Assembly (NCBI GenBank): GCA_963813555.1
Contig: CAWEZX010000008.1
Span: 372,001 to 436,000, forward strand
Reading direction: 5' to 3'
DNA length: 64,000 nt
Source of the DNA: Roseiarcus sp963813555
Lineage (GTDB): Bacteria > Pseudomonadota > Alphaproteobacteria > Rhizobiales > Beijerinckiaceae
In this document: piece by piece, positions 56,783 through 64,000 of the stretch
How the letters are laid out: the number at the start of each line of letters is the position of its first letter
How positions within the stretch are numbered: the first letter of the stretch is position 1
Position numbers and translations under genes: made by a program
Notes under the pieces: model-generated
The model's input: the letters and a program-made list of their open reading frames with translations, nothing else
Told to the model about the DNA's origin: nothing
The model's database searches: none

Positions 56783-57140
56783 AGTGTGGACAAAATGCCG
56801 GTGTACGGTCTGTTGTCAGCGAGAGCGGCGCGCGGTCGCTTTCGCAGGTTCGCGCCTTCGGTCCACCCCGCATCTCGAGTTGTGACTTGCTCGCAGCTCA
56901 ATGATTTGCGGGCAATTCGAACTTGCACATAAACCAAGAGAAGGCGCTTTGCGCCAACCAGCGTCCTACACCCCGAGGTCAATCAATGACCGCTATTTCC
57001 GCATTGCGACCCTCCACTGCGCCGGCTCCAATGGCCGGAATCCGCCGAGGCCGTGCGAAAGCGCGGTTCCAGACCGAGCGCGGAGGTTGGCGAAGAAGGG
57101 AAAGCGTCGGCTCCCTGCTCGCCTCTCGATGCAATGGGCC
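56783..57140. other. Gene-free spacer
   Basis: About 360 bases between the TetR gene and the IS1182 remnant. No convincing gene or RNA on either strand. Confidence 0.45.
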
Positions 57141-58208
57141 TTAGGCTGCCCTCATCGCCTGGACGAGCGGCGACACCCCGACGATGGCGATCATCCGCTT
57201 GAGATTGTAGGCGAGAACGTGAAGGCTCATTTCCGTTCTCACCTTTTCGAGCGTGCGCATCCGAAAGTGGGCCGCGCCCATCCAAGCCTTGATGGTCCCG
57301 AACGGGTATTCCGCGGTTTGACGTCGGATGCGCGTACTCTGGGGCGCGGTCCAACCGCTCCTGCATCGCGTCGAGTACAGCTTCGTGCTCCCATCGCTTG
57401 ACGCGCCGTTCTTTGGAAGGCGCGCATTGCGGCTTTAGAGCGCAACCGGCGCATTTGCTTGTCCAGTAGGCGTGCAGCGTGAGGCCGGCTTCGAGAGTCG
57501 TGAACCGCCGGATCAGTTTCTCCCGCAGGGCAACGATAGGCGTCCTGTTGGGCGTCGTAGACGAAATCCTGCTTGCCGAACCGGCCGCCGGCGTTGAGGC
57601 CTGAGATCAGCGGCTTCGGAACCAGCGGCGTCACGCCCGCCGCTTCGCACGCCAGAATCTCCTCGCCCTTGGAAGTAGCCGCGGTCGGCGATCGCCGTGA
57701 GATCTCGCGCGCCCATCGCCGCCTGCGCTTCTTTGGCCATCGTCGAAAGCTGGCTTCTGTCGTTGCCGATGTTGGTGACCTCGCGCGCAACGATCAGGTG
57801 ATGCTTGGCGTCGACAGCGGCCTGGACGCTGTAGCCGACCATGCCCGTGTCCTTGCGCTCGTCGCCATCGATCGCGCATCCGGATCGGTCTGGGAAATCT
57901 GCTTGTCCGGCGCTGCGTGCACGGCGCCTTCAACTTACGCATCTGCTCTCGCTGCGAGGCGATCTTGTCCTGCAGCCGCGCCGACTTGGCTTCCGCCAAC
58001 TCGCCTTCCTGACGGTCCGCCGTCTTCAGCGCCGACAAATAGCGCTCGATGCTCGCCTCGACCTGCTCCATGCGGCGCTCAATCGAGCCGCGCGAGAACG
58101 ATCTGTCAGGGGAATTGACGGCCTTGAACCGGCTGCTGTCGATCGCGACGATCGCCTGCGTGAAGAGATTCAGACCACGACACAGCGCAAAGAACTGCCG
58201 CTTTTTAT
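57141..58208 (-). pseudogene. IS1182-family transposase remnant
   Basis: The N-terminus is lost at 58208. What remains reads LFTQAIVAIDSSRFKAVNSP (first catalytic Asp), RRMEQVEASIERYLSALKTA, then in other frames MVGYSVQAAVDAKHHLIVA, DLTAIADRGYF (second Asp), and the C-terminus PFGTIKAWMGAAHFRMRTL and MSLHVLAYNLKRMIAIVGV ending at the stop 57141-57143. At least three frame changes. The 5' end fuses directly to the HlyD fragment on the other strand. Confidence 0.8.
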
Positions 58209-58581
58209 CTCGTCACCGCGGATCACGCTTGGGTCGTCGCCAATCCTAAGGAAACTGAGCTGACTTATGTCCGTCCAGGCCAAAAGGCGCTGGTGACAGT
58301 GGATACGTATCCCGACACGCAATGGGGCGGCGCCGTGGAGGGAGAGCGTGAGCCCGGCGGCTGCGCAGGAGTTCTCGCTTTTGCCCGCTCAGAATACCAG
58401 CGGCAATTGGGTGAAAGTTGTCCAGCGCATTCCGATGCGAGTACGCATCGACACGAGCGGTAAGAACTTGCCGCCACTGCGCGCCGGAATGAGCGTCGAA
58501 GTCGACGTCGACACCAACCATACGCGAGGACTGCCACATTTCCTGACCGCACTATTCGGTCATGACCTAAAAGGCGGGTGA
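58209..58581 (+). pseudogene. C-terminal fragment of an EmrA/HlyD membrane-fusion protein
   Basis: About 120 residues of the beta-barrel and membrane-proximal end: WVVANPKETELTYVRPGQKA, VTVDTYPD, then after a shift ESVSPAAAQEFSLLPAQNTSG and RIPMRVRIDT. The shift near 58340 is a 4-bp duplication of GGAG. The N-terminal transmembrane anchor and coiled coil are missing, cut by the IS1182 remnant. The next gene (EmrB-like) overlaps its stop by four bases, so the pair was an emrAB-type operon. Confidence 0.78.
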
Positions 58582-59825
58582 TGCCCGAGGCTCGCCCTCT
58601 AGCTGGATTTACTCGCGTAGCAATCACGGTCTGCGTGATTCTCGCGACTCTCATGCAGGCGCTCGATACGACCATCGCCAATGTTGCGCTGCCCTATATG
58701 CAAGGCAGCGTCTCGGCAAGTCAGGACGAAATCGCCTGGGTGCTGACGTCCTATATCGTCGCGGCGGCGATCATGACGCCACCCACCGGCTTCCTGGCCG
58801 GAAGGTTTGGACTGAAGCGCCTTTTTCTCGTCTCCGTTGCAGGCTTTACCTTCGCCTCGGTCCTGTGCGGCTTTTCGCAGTCCTTGGTGCAGATCGTACT
58901 GTTCCGGGTCATGCAAGGCATGTTCGGCGCGGCGCTCGTGCCGCTTTCGCAAACAGTACTGTTGAATATCACTCCGAAGGAGCGGCAAGGAACTGTAATC
59001 GCCCTATGGGGCGTTGCCGTGATGGCCGGTCCCGTTCTCGGGCCGGTGCTCGGCGGCTGGCTGACGCAGACCTACAGCTGGCGCTACGTTTTCTTTATCG
59101 ATGTGCCCGTCGGCCTGCTTGCATTTTTCGGGTGGACGACCTTTTTGCCCGAGACAACGCGGAACCTCACAACGAAACTGGACTGGTTCGGATTTGGCAC
59201 ACTGAGTCTGGGTCTCGCGGCAATGCAGGTGATGCTGGATCGCGGAGAGGAGCTGGACTGGTTCGGCTCTGGAGAGATTGTTATGGAAGCTATCATCGCT
59301 TCCTCCGCGTTTTACTTGTTTATCGTCCACACGTTCACTGCGCGCGAGCCTTTCATAAGCCCGACCCTGTTTCGAGACCGCAACTTCACCGCCGGTGTGA
59401 TCTTCATCATGGTTGTTGGTCTCACCTATTATGCCTCGCTAGCGCTTCAGCCTCCATATCTTCAGAATCTCATGGACTATCCGATCGTGAGCGCGGGCTT
59501 TGTGCTGGGCCCGCGCGGCATCGGCACCATGGGCGCGATGATGATCGTCGGAAAGCTCATAGGACGGGTCGATACGCGACTTCTCCTGGCCGTAGGCCTT
59601 GGGCTTACGGCCTGGGCATTCTATGCGATGACCGGCTGGACGCCGGATGTCTCGCAGACGACGATCGTCGAGGTCGGCGTGATCCAGGGCATTGGACTTG
59701 GCTTCCTCTTCGTACCGCTGAGCGTGGCCACCTTGGCGACGCTGTCACCAGAGCGTCGGGCGGAGGGGGCGGTCCCGTCGCGGAGGTGGTTGGAATTGGG
59801 TTGGGGTAGTCTCCGGGTTGCCTAA
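58578..59825 (+). pseudogene. EmrB/QacA-type MFS exporter, truncated by IS256
   Basis: The first about 395 residues are a normal DHA2 (14-TM) drug:proton antiporter: LMQALDTTIANVALPYMQG (motif D1 region), LAGRFGLKRLFLVS (motif A), and LGPVLGGWLTQTYSWRYVFF (motif C). After ATLSPERRAEGAV the reading enters the IS256 end and stops at 59825. About 120 C-terminal residues, including the last helices, are missing and are not found on the far side of the IS256. With the fusion-protein partner also broken, the pump is dead. Confidence 0.85.
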
Positions 59826-61188
59826 CCCGAACAATTCCGGCGTTGGCGCGCTGGAATGGAGACCACGCCATGACGAAGGATACCATGAAAGAGTCGGCTG
59901 CGGCTGCCGAGGTGTCGCTTTTCGATGATTGGTTCGACGCGATCGAGGACGGGGTTCGGGCTGGCGTTCGCGGCTTCATCGAAACGATGCTGGATGAGGA
60001 ACTCTCCGGCGCGCTGTCGCGTCCGCGCTATGGCCGGCTGAAACCGGACGAGGATGAAGCGGCGCCGCCAATCGTCGGCGTCCGGCACGGCCACCGCAAG
60101 CGCGGGCTGACCGGGACCTTCGGGAGAGCGGAGATTTCCGTGCCGCGGGCTCGGCTGATGGGCGCGGACGGCAAGACGAGCGAATGGAAAAGCGCCTCGC
60201 TTCGCGCCTACCAGCGCCGCACCAAGGCGGCCGACGCGCTGATCGTCGGGGCCTATCTTTTCGGAACCAACACCCGCCGGGTTCGGCGCGCGCTGGCTGC
60301 GGTGTTCGCCGGGCCGGTCGGCAAGGACGTAGTCAGCCGGGCATGGCGCAAGGTGAAGGGCGACTGGGACGCCTGGAACGTGCGACCGCTCGGCCAGGAG
60401 CCGATCGTGCGGTTGATCCTCGACGGCACGCTCGTACGGGTCCGGCTCGACAGACGCGCGACGTCGGTCTCGCTCCTGGTGGCGCTCGGCGTGCGCGCGG
60501 ACGGCCAGAAGGTGCTGCTGGCGATCCGGAGCATGGGCGGCGAAAGCGAGGCCGCCTGGCGCGCGCTGCTCGACGATCTCGTGAAGCGCGGATTGAAGAC
60601 GCCCGAACTCGTCATCGCCGACGGCGCGCCGGGTCTGGAAAAGGCGCTGGCGGCGCTCTGGCCGGATGCGCCGGTCCAGCGCTGCACGGTTCACAAGCAT
60701 CGCAACCTGCTCGCTCACGCGCCCGAGCGTCTGCACGAGGAAATCTCCAACGACTATCGCGACATGATCTACGCCGCGACGAGACAGGAGGTCGAAGCCC
60801 GGCGCAAGGCGTTCCTCCGCAAATGGCGCCTGAAATGCCGCGCCGTCGCCGACAGCCTCGAGGAGGCCGGCGACAGGCTGTTCACCTTTACGCGCTTCCC
60901 GCCGAGCCAATGGAAGTCGATCAGGACCTCGAACGCGATCGAGCGCCTGCATGAGGAGTTCAAGCGCAGGATCAAGACCCAGACCGTGCTGCCCTGCGCC
61001 GAAACCGCCGCCATGCTGTTCTGGGCGCTGCTCGCCTCCGGGCAGATCACCATGCGCAAGGTCGACGGATGGCAGACCCTCGCCGAGAAGCCATCCGACC
61101 AGACAATTGACCTCGCCGCATGATCGGATAGCTTCATGTCGCCCGAAGACGCGTCAACAAGTTCCAACACAACTCGCGACGGGACCGC
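59769..61188 (+). mobile_element. IS256-family element
   Basis: Imperfect terminal inverted repeats starting GCGGTCCCGTCGCG: left at 59769, right complement ending at 61188. It contains one intact transposase. The 8-9 bases outside the two ends differ, so no target duplication is present. Confidence 0.85.
59870..61123 (+). CDS. IS256-family (mutator-type) transposase
   Basis: 417 residues from ATG 59870. FIETMLDEELSGAL and RHGHRKRGLTGTFG open the protein. DDE segments: RLILDGTLVRVRLDRRATSV with the first Asp, LVIADGAPGLEKAL with the second, and TSNAIERLHEEFKRR with the Glu. The QRCTVHKHRNLLA block between them is the mutator-family signature. Full length and uninterrupted, so potentially active. 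It interrupts the EmrB-like gene. Confidence 0.93.
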   Translation: MTKDTMKESAAAAEVSLFDDWFDAIEDGVRAGVRGFIETMLDEELSGALSRPRYGRLKPDEDEAAPPIVGVRHGHRKRGLTGTFGRAEISVPRARLMGADGKTSEWKSASLRAYQRRTKAADALIVGAYLFGTNTRRVRRALAAVFAGPVGKDVVSRAWRKVKGDWDAWNVRPLGQEPIVRLILDGTLVRVRLDRRATSVSLLVALGVRADGQKVLLAIRSMGGESEAAWRALLDDLVKRGLKTPELVIADGAPGLEKALAALWPDAPVQRCTVHKHRNLLAHAPERLHEEISNDYRDMIYAATRQEVEARRKAFLRKWRLKCRAVADSLEEAGDRLFTFTRFPPSQWKSIRTSNAIERLHEEFKRRIKTQTVLPCAETAAMLFWALLASGQITMRKVDGWQTLAEKPSDQTIDLAA

Positions 61189-61304
61189 TCGTCGAGGCCG
61201 ACTCGTTCTATGGCGCAACTGACCGATACCGTGGTGAGCAGCGCAACTACATCGAGATGCCCGAAGGGCACAACGGCGACCGGCACGCATTCCTGGACAT
61301 GCCA

Positions 61305-61711
61305 TGTTGCAGTGATGATCGAACACTTCTTGTCTATGAAGGCGCGGATCTACGCGATCTGGCGGCTGGTGTCGCTGTTCGAATCAGACAGTTCGAAGTC
61401 GCGGACCTTGCCCGCCGCCTTGTAGACGTCGACAAGGCGCTTAAGCTCGTTGGTCAGCGCAACGCGCCATGGATTACCTTGATAAGACTCGGAGTGGCAC
61501 CACTTCCATGGCGGCGGAGGCATCTTGAAATTGTCACAGGCTGACGGCTGCAGCTTATCCGTAGCGCCCTCATAGAGCGATTTGAGGTTGTCAGGCAGAC
61601 CGTCGAGCAGGTTTTCGTTCGCGGCTCGGGCGCTCGCGCCGCAGGCGACGGAGCAGGCGATTGCGACGGTTGCCGCCAGTCTTGCGGCTCGTTTTCGCGC
61701 AATTGGTCATT
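61305..61711 (-). pseudogene. N-terminal fragment of a sugar ABC-transporter substrate-binding protein
   Basis: From ATG 61711 (ribosome-binding site GGGGGAGG) a signal peptide follows once one extra base in an A run at 61692-61697 is removed: ARLAATVAIACSVACGASARA. The mature part has WCHSESYQGNPWRVAL and VRDFELSDSNSDTSRQIA, the hexose-binding-family start. A TAG at 61350-61352 replaces an expected CAG; beyond it IRAFIDKKCSIIT still follows in frame before the reading breaks up. About 200 residues are missing. Confidence 0.7.
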
Positions 61712-61827
61712 CTTTTTTTGCCTCCCCCTCCGAGTTACATTCGATCCTCCTGCGCTATCCGTGACAGGCCGCGGAGTTCCGCGAATATCGAGCAAAGCCC
61801 ACAACTCGTCCAACCGCGTCGGGCCGG

Positions 61828-62322
61828 TCAAATGCGAGCGAACTTGGCGCACATCGGCGTGCCGATCTCGGCGCGCACGCCGATGTCGGTGAGCTTGCCG
61901 GTCTCGGGGGCAATGCGAAGCACATTCAACGTGTCGCTGTCCTGGTTGGCGACAAGGAGGAACCGTCCAGAGGGATCGATGGCAAAATCGCGCGGGGTCC
62001 TGCCCAGACACGAATGATGCTCAACGAACGACAATTCGCCGGTCGCTTCGTCCACAGCGTAGACGACCAGGCTGTCATGGCCGCGGTTCGAGCCGAAGAG
62101 ATGACGGCCGTCAGGGGTCAGCTGCACGCCTGCGCAATGGCTCTCGCCGCTATATCCAGAAGGCAGCGCGGGGACTGTCTGCAGGTGGCGGAGAGCGCCT
62201 GACGCCGTGTCGAACGCGAGGGCTGAGATCGTCGAATCGAGCTCGTTGATCGCGTAAACATAGCGGCTCGAAGGGTGGAAGACGAAGTGCCGAGGTCCCG
62301 CTCCCGGCTTCATGCTGTGCAT
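61828..62322 (-). pseudogene. C-terminal half of a lactonase-family beta-propeller (6-phosphogluconolactonase-like)
   Basis: 164 residues. GAGPRHFVFHPSSRYVYAIN, ISALAFDTASG, LTPDGRHLFGSNRGHDSLVV, and LGRTPRDFAIDPSGRFLLVAN are successive blades of the lactonase propeller. The family is 340-390 residues, so the first half is missing. The frame starts exactly where the upstream deacylase ends (TGATG overlap), suggesting a deletion joined the two genes. Could be translated but would not make a full propeller. Confidence 0.75.
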
Positions 62323-63429
62323 CACGCCGCATCAAGAGGACGAGCGACCACGAGACAACAATTCCCGGGTCTCACTTTGCCCGGCTGCCGCCGTCCGTAA
62401 AGGACGCCGTCGGCCTCGTAGGCGAATTCGACCGGCGGGCGGCTTGGATCGACGAGGAAGTGGATCCGCCCTGCCGGCTGACCGGCGCGCACCACCGCGC
62501 CGTTGGCGTGGAAAGGCTCGAACACACCCTCGTCCGTCGCCAGGACATGAGCGGTTGGGCCCCGGGAGGTCGTAGACCGGCGACACCGTTTTTGGCGGGT
62601 CGGCCATCTCCAGGGGCAACGCGCCGAGATGGGCGAGGACATTGCGGACTCCCCGCCGGCATAAGGCTAGCGCGTCGATCGAAACCGCTCCGGCGCCCGC
62701 CATCTCGGTCCCCACGACTGTGAGACCAGCCCTCGCCGCTGAGGCCGTCGCAGTGCGCGGATCGCCGCGGTTGTCGATGGCTACGGTCATCGGCGCGCCG
62801 AACGCGCGCGTAGCGGCTTTGTTGCGCGCGTGCCCCTCCGGATCGGCGACCGGCTCGATGATGGCGCTAGGAACGATCGCGAGCGACGAGCCTCCCGAAT
62901 GCAGATCGAGAAAGGCGTCCGCCATCGGAAACAAAACGTCGTTGACGTAGGCCACAATTTGTTGCGTCGGAGAGCCAAGCGGATCGCCGGGGAAAGTGCG
63001 ATTGAAGTTGAGATCGTCGAGGGGTGACGTTCGGCGTGCGGCGGCGACCGCGGGCAGGTTGATGGCGGGGATGAAAATGAGACGCCCTGAAATGGCGCCG
63101 GGATCGAGCGTGCGAATAAGCTCGCCGAGCACGATCGGCCCCTCATACTCGTCGCCGTGATTGCCGCCTTCGAGAATGACCGTCGGGCCCCGACCGTTGC
63201 TGATCACAGCGACGGGAATTGGGATGACGCCCCAGGCGTCGTCATGCACGGAATGAGGAACCTGAATGAAGCCGGTCTGCTTGCCGGGCCGGTCGAAGTC
63301 AACAGTGGCGCGCAGCGTTGTTTTTGTTTGCAAAGCCGCGTCGACGCCATCGACCATAGCCCTGAACTCCGTGAGATTTCGATGAAGGGCGCGAAGGGGG
63401 TGAAAGATAGCGGCGCGGGAGGAATCCAA
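62322..63429 (-). CDS. Succinylglutamate desuccinylase/aspartoacylase-family deacylase, one frame shift
   Basis: About 368 residues when joined. The zinc site is HxxE in GGNHGDEYEG plus the His in FLDLHSGG. INLPAVAAARRTSPLDDLNFNR supplies the substrate-binding Arg/Asn. The family hydrolyses N-acyl amino acids; DoeB-like N-acetyl-diaminobutyrate deacetylases are close in length. At about 62565, in a CCCCGGG run, one extra base diverts the frame. The correct C-terminus TAHVLATDEGVFEPFHANG and GKVRPGNCCLVVARPLDAA continues in the next frame to the stop at 62322. Confidence 0.82.
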
Positions 63430-63462
63430 ATCGCCGAGACACCCGGATGACTGATACGCGGA

Positions 63463-63999
63463 TCATCGCTCCTCGATGATCGCGACCGCCCGCGTCCAAC
63501 CCGCCGAAGCGCGCTCGATCTTTGTCGGGAAGCAACAAACCGTGAAGCCCGTCGACGGCAGCGCCTCGAGGTTGTGCAATTTCTCGATATGGCAATAGCC
63601 GATGTGGCGGCCGGCCTTGTGCCCCTCCCAGATGAGCGAGGCGTCATGCGTCTCGACATAGCGCTTGGCGGTATGGACGAACGGCGCGTCCCAGCTCCAG
63701 CCGTCGGTGCCCGTGACCCGAACGCCCTGCCTGAGCAAGTGCAGCGTCGCGTCAGCGCCCATGCCGCATCCCGAGGCCACATAATCGGGGTGCCCGTATT
63801 TCGAGCCGGCGCTGGTGTTGACGACGACGATGTCGAGCGGCTTTAGCGCATGGCCGATGCGAGCGAGTTCTGTGTCGACGTCAGCAGCGGTTGCGACATA
63901 GCCGTCGGGAAAATGGCGGAAGTCGAGTTTCACGCCGGGCTGAAAGCACCACTCGAGCGGCACTTCGTCGATCGTCCACGCGCGTTCCTCTTCGTTCAT
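63463..63999 (-). CDS. Cyclase-family protein (kynurenine-formamidase-like), partial at the window edge
   Basis: The last 178 residues of a cyclase-family hydrolase: LDFRHFPDGYVATAADVDTEL, LDIVVVNTSAGSKYGHPDYV, a GCGMGADATLHLL segment, VTGTDGWSWDAPF, and GYCHIEKLHNLEALP. Full members are 260-320 residues with the HxGTHxD metal site near the N-terminus, which is not in the window, so the ATG at 63997-63999 is probably internal and the gene continues past position 64000. It acts on amide or lactone bonds of a small metabolite. It lies 33 bases upstream of the deacylase on the same strand, suggesting joint action on an acylated amino compound. Confidence 0.8.
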   Translation of the reverse strand: MNEEERAWTIDEVPLEWCFQPGVKLDFRHFPDGYVATAADVDTELARIGHALKPLDIVVVNTSAGSKYGHPDYVASGCGMGADATLHLLRQGVRVTGTDGWSWDAPFVHTAKRYVETHDASLIWEGHKAGRHIGYCHIEKLHNLEALPSTGFTVCCFPTKIERASAGWTRAVAIIEER

Positions 64000-64000
64000 T

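Overview
The window reads as a GC-rich alphaproteobacterial chromosome, most likely Hyphomicrobiales (Beijerinckiaceae/Methylocystaceae/Bradyrhizobium-like). This rests on gene families and order: clpS-clpA, a phasin with a palindromic promoter, a DUF1489 protein, recO, the moaC-moeA pair and SPW, DUF4239 and DUF445 membrane proteins. The genus cannot be fixed from sequence alone. No rRNA, tRNA or CRISPR array was seen.

Positions 1-20.7 kb are mostly intact core chromosome. They hold a PhzF-like protein and a Nudix hydrolase, two lipoprotein/membrane genes, an NAD-dependent epimerase, a TylF-type methyltransferase with lower GC, ClpA/ClpS, a phasin with terminator and operator-like palindromes, and a D,D-carboxypeptidase with a SPOR tail. 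These are followed by a J-domain protein, a VWA protein, a methyltransferase, DUF1489, MFS-recO, DUF4239, a glycosyltransferase and moaC-moeA. The only clear decay here is an FAD-oxidoreductase remnant beside recO.

Positions 20.7-30.3 kb are a scrapyard of an IS110/IS1111 element, a gutted cyclase-TPR gene, a K+-channel remnant, a frameshifted outer-membrane efflux factor, a broken IS630 and a truncated DUF445 gene.

Positions 30.3-41.2 kb lie between two near-identical IS200/IS605 copies. The segment carries a six-gene minus-strand operon for medium-chain PHA metabolism (acyl-CoA ligase, class II PHA synthase, PHA depolymerase, MaoC hydratase, phasin, acyl-CoA dehydrogenase). Upstream of it are a benzoylformate-decarboxylase-like gene and fragments of an AraC regulator and a mandelate racemase.

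Positions 41.2-45.4 kb are a stack of transposable elements (ISNCY, IS5 with a nested 119-bp MITE, IS701) whose junctions all fall on CTAG. Positions 45.4-48.6 kb hold a deleted 2-keto-acid decarboxylase and an SDR pseudogene.

Positions 48.6-56.8 kb contain a Pro/Ala-rich membrane-anchored protein and a likely regulated catabolic module: acyl-CoA ligase, saccharopine-dehydrogenase-like reductase and SDR, divergent from an APC permease and a TetR regulator. A perfect palindrome overlaps a promoter in the divergent region. Positions 57-62.3 kb are again decayed (IS1182, HlyD and EmrB fragments, IS256, a sugar-binding-protein fragment, a lactonase fragment). The window ends in a deacylase and a cyclase-family hydrolase that runs off the edge.

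Eight otherwise good protein-coding genes each carry one frame shift of the same sign (one extra base). This suggests insertion errors in the sequence as well as real gene decay, so the broken status of those eight should be read with caution.
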